DNA from: Chloroflexota bacterium
GTDB lineage: Bacteria > Chloroflexota > Limnocylindria > Limnocylindrales > CSP1-4
Direction: 5' to 3'
NCBI GenBank assembly: GCA_005883615.1
Contig: VBEC01000073.1
Coordinates: forward strand, 1 to 64,000
DNA length: 64,000 nt
The notes under the pieces: model-generated
Told to the model about the DNA's origin: nothing
What the model saw: only the letters and a program-made list of their open reading frames with translations
The model's database searches: none
Shown: positions 49,753-59,562 of the stretch, in pieces
Numbering within the stretch: the stretch's first letter is position 1
How the letters are laid out: each line of letters opens with the position of its first letter
Position numbers and translations under genes: made by a program

Positions 49753-50997
49753 ATGACGGAACCGCAAGCGGAGCCTGGGCTGGACCGCCGATCCGGGACG
49801 GAGCGACGATGGGCCAGCCAGCCGGCAGGCGGCCCAGAGCTCGCGCCCGAGCGCCGCTCGATTGTCCGGCGGGCGGTCGATCGCCTGACGGAAGGGCGTG
49901 CCAGGAGTGGAGCGATTCGAGCGTCGGTAGGTGGCCGCCTGGGTTCGCTCGAGGCTCCGCATCGTCGCCTCGAGCCGGGCTCGAGAGTCCTCGAACGGTC
50001 GGCCGTCGCCGGCTATCAGGCTGCCTCGTGGCTGCTCCAGCATCTTCCGGCGAGGCCCGCCTGGATCGTGGGCGGTTGGCTGGCGCAGCTGGCCTACCGC
50101 CTGTGGCCCAAGAAGCGGACCTGGATCGATGCGAACTTCGGGCATGTGCTCGGACTGCCGGCCGACGACGTGGCCGTGCGCAAGCTCGCGCTTGCCGCCT
50201 ACCGCAACTACGCGCGCTACCTGGTCGACCTGATGCGGCTGCCGGCACTGCCACCGGAGAAGGTGAGCCTGCTCGTCGAGCCGGGCGGTCTCGAGCTGAT
50301 GGCACGCGTCAGGCGCGAATCGAAGGGCCTGATCCTCATCGCCGCACACATCGGCAACAACGAGGCGGTCGCCGCGGGTATTGCGTCTCTGGGTCTGCCC
50401 ATCAGCGTGGTCGCTGACGATTCGGCGTTCCCGGAGATGTTCGCGCTCCTGCGCAGGCAACGCGAGGTGTGGGGGATCAAGCTCATCCCGTGGCGCAAGC
50501 TGCGCGATATCTATGGCGTCCTGCGACGCCAGGAGATGCTCGCCCTGCTCGTCGACTGGGGCTATCGCTCGGATGGCATCCCGGTTCGGCTGTTCGACGC
50601 CTGGACATGCCTCCCGGCCGGCCCGGCCGTCCTCGCGGCGAAGACCGGCGCCACCATCCTGCCGATTGTCGTCCGACGGCATCCCGACGGCCCGATGCAC
50701 GTGGGAGCCGACGACCCGATCGTCGTCACGTCCACTGGTCCGCTGGAGGTCGGTCGGGCGACCCAGGCGGTGGCAGCAGCCCTCGAACGGATCGTCGCGG
50801 CCGCGCCCGACCAGTGGTACAGCTTCAAGCCGATCTGGCCGGCGACGGCGGAAGAGTCGGCGGCGCTGGCTGAGCGGCCTGACGCCGCGGGTGCCCACAG
50901 CTTCCTGAATGCGACCGGCGCGAGCGGGCGAACGGCGTTGCCACCGAGCGGGCGAGCGACGGCCTCCTCGGGTGAGCCGGCTGCTGCCCCGAGCTGA
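49753..50997 (+). CDS. Lysophospholipid acyltransferase (HtrB/PatA-like), first copy
   Basis: The 414-residue product has a core acyltransferase fold (about 90-350), with the catalytic H-x4-E as HIGNNE in ILIAAHIGNNEAV, and then VDWGYRSDGIPVRLFDAW and PAGPAVLAAKTGATILPIVV. This matches the LpxL/HtrB-like family that includes the mycobacterial PIM acyltransferase (Rv2611c/PatA). The first 85 residues are Arg/Pro-rich and disordered and the last 60 are low-complexity. It likely acylates a mannose or inositol of the PI-based lipid. Starts 11 bases after ino1. The second copy follows immediately. Confidence 0.88.
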   Translation: MTEPQAEPGLDRRSGTERRWASQPAGGPELAPERRSIVRRAVDRLTEGRARSGAIRASVGGRLGSLEAPHRRLEPGSRVLERSAVAGYQAASWLLQHLPARPAWIVGGWLAQLAYRLWPKKRTWIDANFGHVLGLPADDVAVRKLALAAYRNYARYLVDLMRLPALPPEKVSLLVEPGGLELMARVRRESKGLILIAAHIGNNEAVAAGIASLGLPISVVADDSAFPEMFALLRRQREVWGIKLIPWRKLRDIYGVLRRQEMLALLVDWGYRSDGIPVRLFDAWTCLPAGPAVLAAKTGATILPIVVRRHPDGPMHVGADDPIVVTSTGPLEVGRATQAVAAALERIVAAAPDQWYSFKPIWPATAEESAALAERPDAAGAHSFLNATGASGRTALPPSGRATASSGEPAAAPS

Positions 50998-51049
50998 GGT
51001 GCCTGATCTGGTTGGCGCGGGCAGCGAGGTTGCGGTCGAGCCGGCTCGA

Positions 51050-52042
51050 ATGAACCCCGTTCGTGGCACTGCCCGCCAGCGGGCGCTCGCGCGTGCCGTG
51101 TCCGGTGCATCGTGGCTGGCCTGCCGCATGCCGGAAGCGCCGCTCGTTGCTATGGCTGAGTTCGCCGGATCGATCTGGTACCGACTCGATAGGGAGCGTG
51201 CGGCGCAGGGCCGCCGGAACCTCCATCGGGTGACCGGTTGGCTTGCCGAGCATGGCTCGGGCCCCGAGCCCGCCCGAGGGGCAGCGACAGACCCCGACGC
51301 CCTGGAGCGCCTCCTCGGCCAGGCCTTCCGACACCAGGCTCGTTATTACCTGGAGGTCGCCCGGACTCCCGGTATGACGCCCGAGACTCTGGCGCGCCAG
51401 CTGGTCGTGGACACGCCGGACGTCGTCGACGAGGCCTTCGCCGGCGGGGGTCCGGTCATCTTCGTCGGCCTCCACTTCGGTGCGATCGAACTGCCCGCGC
51501 TCTACCTGGCAAGCCGCGCCGCACAACCCCCGACGGCACCGATGGAAACCATCGACGACCCGCCTCTCCAGGACTACTTCATCCGTTCGCGCGGTTCGGT
51601 GGGGCTCCGTATCGTCGGCCTGCGGGAAGCTCGGCGGCAGCTTCTGGACGCGCTGCGGAGGGGCGAGTCGGTGGGCCTCGTGGCCGATCGCGACCTGACT
51701 GGCGGCGGGATCGAAACCAAGTTCTTCGGCGCTCCCGCGCCACTGCCGGCAGGCCCGGCCCTGCTGGCGCTGGAAACCGGAGCACGTGTGTACGTGGTGT
51801 CGGTCCGTCGAGTCGGCCGTCGGCGGTACCGCGGCCGCCTTGAGCGGGTGCCGCTGCCCGAGGGCGACGGCCTGAGCCGGAGAGAACGGGTCACTGCCTT
51901 CCTGGCGGCCGAGGCGGCCGCCTTCGAACGGGCGATCGCGATGGCGCCCGAGCAATGGTGGGGGGCGTTCTTTCCTGTCTGGCCGGACCTCGAAAAAGGC
52001 TCGGTCAGAGGCGAGTCGCGACGCGAGGACGGCGAGGAATGA
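51050..52042 (+). CDS. Lysophospholipid acyltransferase (HtrB/PatA-like), second copy
   Basis: Paralogue of the previous gene in the same family: IFVGLHFGAIELPALY carries H-x4-E, followed by GLVADRDLTGGGIETKFFGAP and PAGPALLALETGARVYVV. Length from ATG 51050 is 330. A GTG at 50972 would overlap the preceding gene by 26 bases; neither has a clear Shine-Dalgarno. The stop overlaps the PHP gene start (ATGA). Two acyltransferases in one operon suggest two acylation steps, e.g. mannose O6 and inositol, as in Ac2PIM2 formation; this is inference. Confidence 0.88.
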   Translation: MNPVRGTARQRALARAVSGASWLACRMPEAPLVAMAEFAGSIWYRLDRERAAQGRRNLHRVTGWLAEHGSGPEPARGAATDPDALERLLGQAFRHQARYYLEVARTPGMTPETLARQLVVDTPDVVDEAFAGGGPVIFVGLHFGAIELPALYLASRAAQPPTAPMETIDDPPLQDYFIRSRGSVGLRIVGLREARRQLLDALRRGESVGLVADRDLTGGGIETKFFGAPAPLPAGPALLALETGARVYVVSVRRVGRRRYRGRLERVPLPEGDGLSRRERVTAFLAAEAAAFERAIAMAPEQWWGAFFPVWPDLEKGSVRGESRREDGEE

Positions 52043-52902
52043 CCGATCGGCTCGGGCGCGCCGACCTCCACATCCACACCCTTGCTTCCGACGGCACGTC
52101 GGGCATCGTCGACATCCTCGCGTTCGTGGAGAACGAGACCGATCTCGATGTGATCGCCATCACCGACCACGAACGGATCGACGCCGCACAGGCGGCCCGC
52201 GAAATCGCACGTTCGGACGGGCTCCGGTTCGACGTGGTCGTCGGCGAAGAGGTGACCACTCGCGGCGGCCACCTGCTCGCCCTCTACATCGAGGAGCCGA
52301 TCCGGCCGCTGCGCTCGCTGCGCTGGACGATCGCCGCGATCCACGACCAGGGCGGCCTGGCGATCCCGGCGCACCCGCTCGTCCCGTATCCGCTGTGCGC
52401 CCAGGGCTGGGTCCTGCGCCGCCTCTTGGCGGACCCCGACGGGCGCTACCACCCGGACGGGCTCGAAACGTTCAACCCCACCACGCTGGGGCGCCCCTGG
52501 CACGGCCGCGTGGTGGACTTCGCCGCGAGGCACGAGCTCGCGGCGGTCGGCAACAGCGATGCGCACATCGCCAGCGCAATCGGCCAGGGCCACACCACGT
52601 TCCCGGGCCGCACGGCCGACGACCTGCGACAGGCGATCCTCGAGCGGCGGACGCACGCCCACGGCCAGTTTCACCCGGCCGGCCTGCTGTTGGGCACGTT
52701 TGCCCGTCAGCTGCGCAAGTACAGCCGGGATGCGCGCGACGAGCTCCGCGGCCGCCTGACGCGCAGCGGCACGGGCCGGGACCTGGGCTATCCGGGTGCC
52801 CAACGCCGGCCACCCCAGCCGGAGCATGAACGGATCGAGGCGCTCTTCGAACGGGGCGAGGAGGCGGTCCTGGAGGGCGCGGCGAACGTGCGCGACCGAT
52901 GA
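52039..52902 (+). CDS. PHP-domain metal-dependent phosphoesterase
   Basis: The 287-residue product has a PHP domain (about 8-200), with DLHIHTLASDGT, ITDHERID, GEEVTTRGGHLLALYI, IPAHPL and NSDAHI, the four metal-binding histidine motifs. PHP proteins hydrolyse phosphoester bonds. Placed in the PI/PIM operon it could remove phosphate from phosphatidylinositol phosphate to give PI, a step for which mycobacterial enzymes are still debated; the role here is inference. It is coupled at both ends by ATGA overlaps. The last 80 residues are charged and probably extend from the barrel. Confidence 0.88.
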   Translation: MTDRLGRADLHIHTLASDGTSGIVDILAFVENETDLDVIAITDHERIDAAQAAREIARSDGLRFDVVVGEEVTTRGGHLLALYIEEPIRPLRSLRWTIAAIHDQGGLAIPAHPLVPYPLCAQGWVLRRLLADPDGRYHPDGLETFNPTTLGRPWHGRVVDFAARHELAAVGNSDAHIASAIGQGHTTFPGRTADDLRQAILERRTHAHGQFHPAGLLLGTFARQLRKYSRDARDELRGRLTRSGTGRDLGYPGAQRRPPQPEHERIEALFERGEEAVLEGAANVRDR

Positions 52903-54086
52903 AGATCGGACTGGTAACCCCGTACGTATACCCGCTTCCAGGGGGCGTCAACGAGCACGTCCGCTACCTGTACGAGAACCTCCGGCTGCGCGGCCACGAC
53001 GTCCGAATCATCTCGAGCAGCCACGGCCTGCAGCGGTCGTCGGAGGGTGACGTGGTCCGGCTGGGTAAGGGCTTCAGCTTCCCGGCCAATGGCTCCGTCG
53101 GCACGATCACGGTCTCGCCGCGCTACATGAGCCAGGTCCGAAGCATGCTCGAGGCCGAGCATTTCGACCTCCTCCACTTCCACGAGCCGTTCGTGCCCTT
53201 CCTGTCGCCGATCCTGCTCCGCCTGTCGACCAGCGTGAACGTCGCCACGTTCCATGCCTACGGTGGGTTCTCGCCCGCCTACGAGTTCGGCAGCCGCTTC
53301 CTGGGCGGCTACGCGCGACGTCTCCACGGCCGCATCGCGGTGAGCGCGGCGGCTCGACACTTCATCGATCGCTATTTCCCGGGCGACTACAAGGTCATCC
53401 CGAACGGGGTGGACGTGCTGCGCTATGAACGGGCAGTCCCGCTGGCGCGCTGGCAGGACGGCCATCCCAACCTGCTGTTCGTCGGGCGCCATGAGCCGCG
53501 CAAGGGACTGCTCGAACTGCTGAAGGCCTATCGCATCCTGCGCAAGGCCGGCTGCGACTGTCGCCTGCTGATCGTTGGGACGGGTCCCCAGGAGCGCGAG
53601 GCTCGGCGCTACGTCCTGACGCGGCGTCTCGAGGGCGTCCACTTCCTGGGCCGCGTCTCGGACGTGGAGAAAGGCCAGCTCCTCAAGACCGCGGACGTCT
53701 TCATCGCCCCGGCGACCGGCCGCGAGTCGTTCGGGATCGTGCTGCTCGAGGCCATGGCCGCCGGCTGCCCGATCGTGGCTTCAGACATTCACGGCTACAA
53801 GGGCGTCGTCAAGCGCGACGAGCACGCGCTGCTCGTGCCGCCCCGCGAACCGAAGGCCATCGCCGGGGCAATCGCGCGACTGCTGGCCGATCCGGGGCTG
53901 CGCGCGGACATGCGTGCCAGTGGGCGTGCGCGGGCCGAGGAATTCAGCTGGGAGCGCGTCACAGCCAAAGTGGACGACTACTACGGCTTCGTGATCCGCC
54001 GACTCGCCGCGCGAGGCGAGCTGCCCGAAGGCTTCCGCGCCGCGATCCCGCCCCCACAGCGCACGCCGCCCGTCCGCATCGCCTGA
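52899..54086 (+). CDS. pimA: GT4 glycosyltransferase, PimA-like
   Basis: GT-B fold enzyme that would transfer mannose from GDP-mannose to phosphatidylinositol. The 395 residues show PGGVNEHVRYLYENLRLRGHDV, LLHFHEPFVPFLSPILL (PimA has HEPxxPxxS), ATFHAYGG, a hinge GRHEPRKGLLELL and the EX7E motif in GRESFGIVLLEAMAAG. The order and motifs match mycobacterial PimA. The ATG overlaps the PHP stop. It is the last gene of the lipid operon; a hairpin follows. Other GT4 mannosyl- or glucosyltransferases are possible. Confidence 0.9.
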   Translation: MKIGLVTPYVYPLPGGVNEHVRYLYENLRLRGHDVRIISSSHGLQRSSEGDVVRLGKGFSFPANGSVGTITVSPRYMSQVRSMLEAEHFDLLHFHEPFVPFLSPILLRLSTSVNVATFHAYGGFSPAYEFGSRFLGGYARRLHGRIAVSAAARHFIDRYFPGDYKVIPNGVDVLRYERAVPLARWQDGHPNLLFVGRHEPRKGLLELLKAYRILRKAGCDCRLLIVGTGPQEREARRYVLTRRLEGVHFLGRVSDVEKGQLLKTADVFIAPATGRESFGIVLLEAMAAGCPIVASDIHGYKGVVKRDEHALLVPPREPKAIAGAIARLLADPGLRADMRASGRARAEEFSWERVTAKVDDYYGFVIRRLAARGELPEGFRAAIPPPQRTPPVRIA

Positions 54087-54091
54087 ACGAG

Positions 54092-54112
54092 GGCGTCGGA
54101 TCGACCGGCGCC
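54092..54112. terminator. Terminator-like hairpin between pimA and the GT-C gene
   Basis: GGCGTCGG (54092-54099) and CCGGCGCC (54105-54112) pair through one G-U wobble across a 5-base loop in the 40-base gap between convergent genes. It can act for both strands. No T-run. Confidence 0.5.
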
Positions 54113-54126
54113 TGAATCGCCTAGGC

Positions 54127-57100
54127 CTAGACCGGTCCGCGACTCGCCGCAGCGTCGCCGCCCTCGCCGGGCAGGTCCTCTGCCGCGCGCTCGGCCAGGG
54201 CGATCCGCCAGGCCCAGGCGCTGTATGCCACCACGAGGCACACGGCGATCAGACCCACCAGCAGGATGGGCCCGGCCGGCAAGCCCAGTGGGCCTCGCGC
54301 GAAGAAGTTCGGGCCGGATCCAGCCGGATCCGTATTGACGGGGAACTGGAACGGGTAGAGGTAGGTGGGCAGCAGGCCCTGGTACGAGTTCGCGACCGCC
54401 GCAGGCAGCGGCAGAGCCGAGATGTTCGGGTAGAACACGAGGAATGCGGCGACCGCCGCGAAGACCGCCCCGGCAACGAACCGGCGCGAGTCGCGGGCGC
54501 TGACCACAAACGCCGCCAGGAAGCCAAGGACGCACAGCCCGACGAAGGCGACCGGCTCGGTCGAGAAGCCGCGGCTCGCGAAGAGGGGCGTCGTGTCGTC
54601 GAGACCGACCACGACGAAAAGCGCAACGACGGTGGCCAGCGCCGTGGCGGCCAGTTGCACGAGCGGTACCAGCGAGAAGGCCGCCCCGGAGCGATCCCAT
54701 CTTGGCTCGTCCAATCGCAGCAGCTGGTAGACGAGGGCCACGATGGCGATGCCCATGACGATCACGATGCCCAGCGTCCTGGCCGTGATCACGAGGTTCG
54801 AGAGCTCACCGGAGGTCGCGCTGCACGCCGGCGAGTCCTTGTAGACCGCGTCGACGCGCACGAAGCCGCACAGCGGCGCCTTGCCGAGCCACAACAGCGC
54901 GGGACCCACGACGGCGAGCCCGGCGGCGAGGCGGGCCACCAGCCACGTCCGAGCCGATGCGCCGTGCCACAGCTCGGCCAGGAAGTAGGCGAGGCCGATG
55001 ACGATGAACGGCACGCTCGTGTAGTAGTGGTACTGGAAGGTCGCCCGGTCGATGCGCGACCAGGCCAGCCACTGCCAGGCAAAGCCGACGCCGAGGAGAG
55101 CAAGGGCAAGGCTGCGGCGCTTGAACGCCTGCCAGGCGACGAAGGCCATCGCCGGGATGCCCAGCCACCAGATCACCAGGTTGCCGGCGTCGTAGATCGA
55201 GGCTGCCGTATTCCCGGCGAAGCTCCCCTGATAGAACCAGACGGGCTTGAGATCGAACGGCCAGGCCCACCATGGTGACGACGCGGCGTGCGTCGCCCGC
55301 AGCGTGTCGTGGTAGTGGTACATGCTCTGGGTGAGGTCCCACAGCGTGTCCCCAGTGTGGCCGGGGGGCCAGGCGCCCAGGATCGGCATCGCGGCATTCG
55401 TGATCTGTTGACCCGTGCCGTTCAACGCCCATGGAATGTACGAGATGACGTACACCACGAGCGGGATGACCAGCAGCGAGGCGAACATCCACAGCACGGG
55501 GATCCCGAACCCCCAGCCCGGGCGCAGCCAGCCACGCGGGGCAGGGCTCGCCGGCTCGGCCAGCAGCACCGGGTCATCCGCTGCCGGCAGTGGCGCGAGC
55601 GGTCCGAAGCCGAGCCTCCCGGCCAGCCAGAAGGCCAACGCGACCAGGCCGGCCAGGAGGGCAAACCCAAGCGCAACCGCCATAGGGGAGAGCCTCGATC
55701 CGCCCAGCCCGATCGTGGTGCCCGTCTTCCCGAAGGCAACGGCCGCGAGGGCAACGACTGCACCCAGGCCTGCCGGCACACCAACCGCGAAGCGCACCTC
55801 GTCGAGCGACCAGGCGATCGGGTGGAGCACGCTCACCACCACGGCGGCCAGGGTCAGGCCGATCATCAGCATCATGAAGAACAGGTTCCCGGAGCTCGTC
55901 ACGCCCTGGGGCACGCTGATGGCCATGTAGCCGAGCACGAAGGTCGCCGCCAGCAGGCCGGCGATCGCCACGAGCCTGCCCAGCGCGGAGCGCACGAGGA
56001 TGAGCATCGCCAGGGCGGCAATGGCGTATGCGGCGACCCATTTGCTGGCGAGCGCGAGGCCGAGCAGTACCCCGATGACTGGCATGGCCACCCAGAACGC
56101 CCAGCGGGCGCGCCACATGCCGGTCCAGAGCGCGGCAAAGAGCGTGTAGGCGGCCACGAGGAAAAACCCCACGTACACGTCGTTCATGGCGATTCGCGCC
56201 TGAACGAACAGCATGCCGTCGGCCAGTGAAAGGATCGCCACCAGGATCGCCACGCTCCGGCGGCGGAACAGGATTCGGGTCAGCAGGTACAAGAGACCCG
56301 CCGTCAGGGCGCCCAGGATGACCCCAGGCAGGCGCCAGGCAAAGGCATGGCTCCCGATGTCCACGCTCGCGATGGAGCCCGTTGCGGACAACGACACGAT
56401 GGCCTCGCGGTCGGAGCTCGGATATTGGGGTGCCACGTCCGCCACCCAGGCCGCCGGCTCGAAGGGCAGCGGGGCATCCTCGTAGACCGCGTTGGCGTGC
56501 GGCTCGATGACGTAGATCGTCTCGCTGCTACCCGCCGGGTCGCGACCCAGGACGTGGACCATGAGCGTGGCCGGGTCGTAGGCCACGCGCTGCACCGCTC
56601 CGGGCATGACCATCGACGTTTCCAGCGAGGGGACGCCCGTGGTGTCGGTGTCCTGCGACAGCTTCACGATCGCCACCGACGTGCCGTTTGCAACGTATAG
56701 CCTCGGTGCGTCGAGGCCGCTCGTCAGCGCGAGCCCGGTTGCTCCTCCAGGCAGCGCAATCGTGGACGTGGCGTGGTTCACACCCGGGACCATGAAGCTG
56801 AGACCGGCGGCGTCGGCGATTGCGATCCTCGCCGTGGGCGCGAACGACACCCCCTTCAGCTGCCCGCTGTCGATTGCGGCCTGGACGGAGGATCGGGTCT
56901 CGGTATCGAGGCCGACGGCGAGTGGAATGACCTTGGGGCCGGCGTTCAGGCGCGCGGTGTACTCCTTGGCCGCTCCCCCGATCAGCTTCGCCAGCTGCGT
57001 CCCTGTGGCTGTCCGATCGACGATCTCCTCGGGCCGGGCGAGGAGCGCCTCGGCATTTCCAGCTGCGGCCATCTCCGTGGCGCCCTTGATCGTGAGCTGC

Positions 57101-59505
57101 CCGAGCTGCGCCCCCGTCCCGGGATCGAGCGAGGTCAGGGCGTCGCCGCTCCTTGCCACCACGTAATCGCCGTTCGGCGTCACGAACAGGCGATCCACCC
57201 GGGCGTGCACGGAGCCCAGCGGCTCGGGCACGGGCAGGTCGCGGGCGGCGAGCCCCGCCCGGACCTGGTCCAGGCTCGTGTCGGTATCGAGCTCGAGGAT
57301 GCTGCCGTCGTCGGTCCCCACGTAGAGGCGGTGGCCCGTCGGGTCCACGGCCAGGGCCCCGGCGCCGGGGATCGGAAACGCCGTGATAAGAGTCCGGTCG
57401 CGCAGGTCGTAGGCGCGCACCTCCGAGCCCGTCGCCACGTACAAACGGTCGCCCGCGCGCCGATCGGCCAGGCTGGTGCCGTCCCAGCGCGGCTCGATGG
57501 CGGCATCGCGCACGGATACGCCAAGCTCACTCCTCGCGGTCACCTTGTCGTTACCGAAGGCCTCGATACCGAGCGCCATCGCGTACTTGGCCAGGTGGGG
57601 ATGGGTGTACTCGTAGATCGAGTGCGGGATCCCGTACCGCCAGTCCTGCAGGAACTCCGTCCCGGTCCGGGCGTGATAGACCTCATCGAAGTGCATCTGA
57701 TAGGGCTCGGCCAGGCGGAAGAGGCGCAGTCCGAGAGCCGCCACGACCACGACGGCAAGGACCCAGACGTCGAGACGATCGAGCCGGCCGGGCGGCTCGC
57801 CATGCAGCCCGCGCGAACGGTCAGGCCGTATCGGACGGGCGAAGAGCCACCGGCGAGCCGACCCCAGGATGCCGCTGTCCTCGGACCAATTGTCGATGCC
57901 GGGAATCAATGAACTGGACGAATTCGACCCGCCGGACGAGTAGGGTGAGGCCCTGGCGGCCCCGACCGGGACCAGACCTGGCCCGCCGCCGGCGAGCTGA
58001 GCCCCGATCGCCGTCCAGGCTCGATCCTCGGCGCTGACGGCAAGCTCGACGTCGAGCCTTTCGCGGCCGTGACGCCTGAACTGCAGCACGCCCCAGATGA
58101 AGGCCGCCAGGACGGTCAGGGCGATGAGGGTCACGCCCGTCCCGGAGCGGATCGCGTCGGCGGCACCCCGGAAGGCTGTGAAGGGTGGGCACAGCGAGAT
58201 CTGGTTCGACCCGCAGTCGGAGATCCTGGGATAGCCGGGATAGACCGCGGCCAGCACCACGTACATGTTCGCGAATGTCCCGAGGCTGACGGCGAGGAAG
58301 GCGAGCAGCCACCGCCACGAGACGGCCGCCAGGATCGCCCCGAGGGGCACGAAGGGGTAGAGGTATCGCTCGTGAACGCGCGTCGGCAGGACGAAGAAGG
58401 CAAGCGCGAGGACGCTCACCCCGAGGAGGATCGTCAACCGATCGGGTCGCCAGGCAACCAGGCCCGACACGACGGCGATGCCAATCAGGAGCAGGGCCGT
58501 GCCCACCGCGACGGCCCATAGCGGACCAATCAGGAACGGCGTGGTGCAGGACGATCCCGCCACGGAATCGCATATCCACGTTCCTGTTGCAGCCATCCCG
58601 CGGCCATCCTGCGATACCAGCGCCCAGGGCGTATACGCGTTGACGGTCAGGTACGGATAGCCACCCGCCGTGTCGGCGATCTGCTTCAACAACCCGACGA
58701 TGGACAGACCGAACGGGGCCGAGACGGCGACCGCCGTGATCAGGCCGGCGAGACCGGTCGTGACCACGCGGAGCGGGTGGTGGCCGTTCATGACCCGCGC
58801 GACAAGCGGCTGCCCGGCGGCGGCCACTTCCGCTGGTTGCCCGCGCTGCGACCGGGTCACCGGATCCCACAGGTAGCGCCGGATCACGACCGCGGCAACG
58901 ATCGGTACGAGGATCCCGAGCTGCGGTTTGATGATGGCCGCGACTACAGCCAGGATCGCGGACCGTTCCGGCCGATCGCGCCACAGCTCGCGGACGCCGA
59001 GGAGCAGGAAGACCATGCCGACAGAGTCGACCTGACCCCAGACCACGCTGTCGAACCACGTGACGGGGTTGAACACGACGAGGGCGGCAGCAACGACGGC
59101 GGCTCGCCGGCCCCCTCCCAGCTCGAGCGTCATCGACCAGGCGAGATAGCCAAGGGCGAGATCGGCCAGGATCGCCGGGATCTTGATCAGGTCCAGTTTC
59201 GGAAGGACCTGCTCGATGATGCCCACGAGCCACAGCGCGTACAGGTAGCCGGGCGTGTAGTCGTGGAAGCCCGGACGGGTGTAGAAACCGGCGAGCCCGT
59301 TCGTGGCCAGGTCGTGCGCCCAGCCTCGGAACGACGCGAGATCGTTGGTGAAGCCCGAGCCGGGCAGCAGGTAGGCGATGATGATGCGGAAGGCCAACCC
59401 GAGCGCGAGGATAGCGACGATCGCCGCTACGGCTTCCCGCGTCCTGGTCATCCGCGCCGGCACGTCCGTGCCCCGATCGGGCTCACCCGCCGCGGGGCCT
59501 GTCAA
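54127..59505 (-). CDS. Giant fusion of two GT-C glycosyltransferases with an inserted beta-propeller
   Basis: 1792 residues. Residues about 20-480 form a GT-C membrane enzyme of the polyprenyl-phosphate mannosyltransferase type (DYTPGYLYALW, WFDSVVWGQVDSVG). A Ser/Gly-rich linker follows (about 500-560). From about 575 comes a second GT-C enzyme of the GT39 (Pmt) type: FDEVYHARTG near 605 with its Asp-Glu, HPHLAKYAMALG. It is interrupted at about 680-1045 by YVTN/PQQ-like repeats (GDRLYVATG, GHRLYVGTDDG, RLYVANG) forming a propeller, then resumes with QARIAMNDVYVGFF and TLWDLTQSMYHYHD to the end. The TTG start is supported by AGGAGG at 59520-59515; ATG at 59451 is an alternative. It may extend PIM-type lipids or mannosylate proteins outside the membrane. 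Confidence 0.85.
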   Translation of the reverse strand: MTGPAAGEPDRGTDVPARMTRTREAVAAIVAILALGLAFRIIIAYLLPGSGFTNDLASFRGWAHDLATNGLAGFYTRPGFHDYTPGYLYALWLVGIIEQVLPKLDLIKIPAILADLALGYLAWSMTLELGGGRRAAVVAAALVVFNPVTWFDSVVWGQVDSVGMVFLLLGVRELWRDRPERSAILAVVAAIIKPQLGILVPIVAAVVIRRYLWDPVTRSQRGQPAEVAAAGQPLVARVMNGHHPLRVVTTGLAGLITAVAVSAPFGLSIVGLLKQIADTAGGYPYLTVNAYTPWALVSQDGRGMAATGTWICDSVAGSSCTTPFLIGPLWAVAVGTALLLIGIAVVSGLVAWRPDRLTILLGVSVLALAFFVLPTRVHERYLYPFVPLGAILAAVSWRWLLAFLAVSLGTFANMYVVLAAVYPGYPRISDCGSNQISLCPPFTAFRGAADAIRSGTGVTLIALTVLAAFIWGVLQFRRHGRERLDVELAVSAEDRAWTAIGAQLAGGGPGLVPVGAARASPYSSGGSNSSSSLIPGIDNWSEDSGILGSARRWLFARPIRPDRSRGLHGEPPGRLDRLDVWVLAVVVVAALGLRLFRLAEPYQMHFDEVYHARTGTEFLQDWRYGIPHSIYEYTHPHLAKYAMALGIEAFGNDKVTARSELGVSVRDAAIEPRWDGTSLADRRAGDRLYVATGSEVRAYDLRDRTLITAFPIPGAGALAVDPTGHRLYVGTDDGSILELDTDTSLDQVRAGLAARDLPVPEPLGSVHARVDRLFVTPNGDYVVARSGDALTSLDPGTGAQLGQLTIKGATEMAAAGNAEALLARPEEIVDRTATGTQLAKLIGGAAKEYTARLNAGPKVIPLAVGLDTETRSSVQAAIDSGQLKGVSFAPTARIAIADAAGLSFMVPGVNHATSTIALPGGATGLALTSGLDAPRLYVANGTSVAIVKLSQDTDTTGVPSLETSMVMPGAVQRVAYDPATLMVHVLGRDPAGSSETIYVIEPHANAVYEDAPLPFEPAAWVADVAPQYPSSDREAIVSLSATGSIASVDIGSHAFAWRLPGVILGALTAGLLYLLTRILFRRRSVAILVAILSLADGMLFVQARIAMNDVYVGFFLVAAYTLFAALWTGMWRARWAFWVAMPVIGVLLGLALASKWVAAYAIAALAMLILVRSALGRLVAIAGLLAATFVLGYMAISVPQGVTSSGNLFFMMLMIGLTLAAVVVSVLHPIAWSLDEVRFAVGVPAGLGAVVALAAVAFGKTGTTIGLGGSRLSPMAVALGFALLAGLVALAFWLAGRLGFGPLAPLPAADDPVLLAEPASPAPRGWLRPGWGFGIPVLWMFASLLVIPLVVYVISYIPWALNGTGQQITNAAMPILGAWPPGHTGDTLWDLTQSMYHYHDTLRATHAASSPWWAWPFDLKPVWFYQGSFAGNTAASIYDAGNLVIWWLGIPAMAFVAWQAFKRRSLALALLGVGFAWQWLAWSRIDRATFQYHYYTSVPFIVIGLAYFLAELWHGASARTWLVARLAAGLAVVGPALLWLGKAPLCGFVRVDAVYKDSPACSATSGELSNLVITARTLGIVIVMGIAIVALVYQLLRLDEPRWDRSGAAFSLVPLVQLAATALATVVALFVVVGLDDTTPLFASRGFSTEPVAFVGLCVLGFLAAFVVSARDSRRFVAGAVFAAVAAFLVFYPNISALPLPAAVANSYQGLLPTYLYPFQFPVNTDPAGSGPNFFARGPLGLPAGPILLVGLIAVCLVVAYSAWAWRIALAERAAEDLPGEGGDAAASRGPV

Positions 59506-59562
59506 CGAGTCCGGCCTCCTGAACGAGCGCTGAGTCGGAGCGGAGTATAAGGAGAAGAGCAG

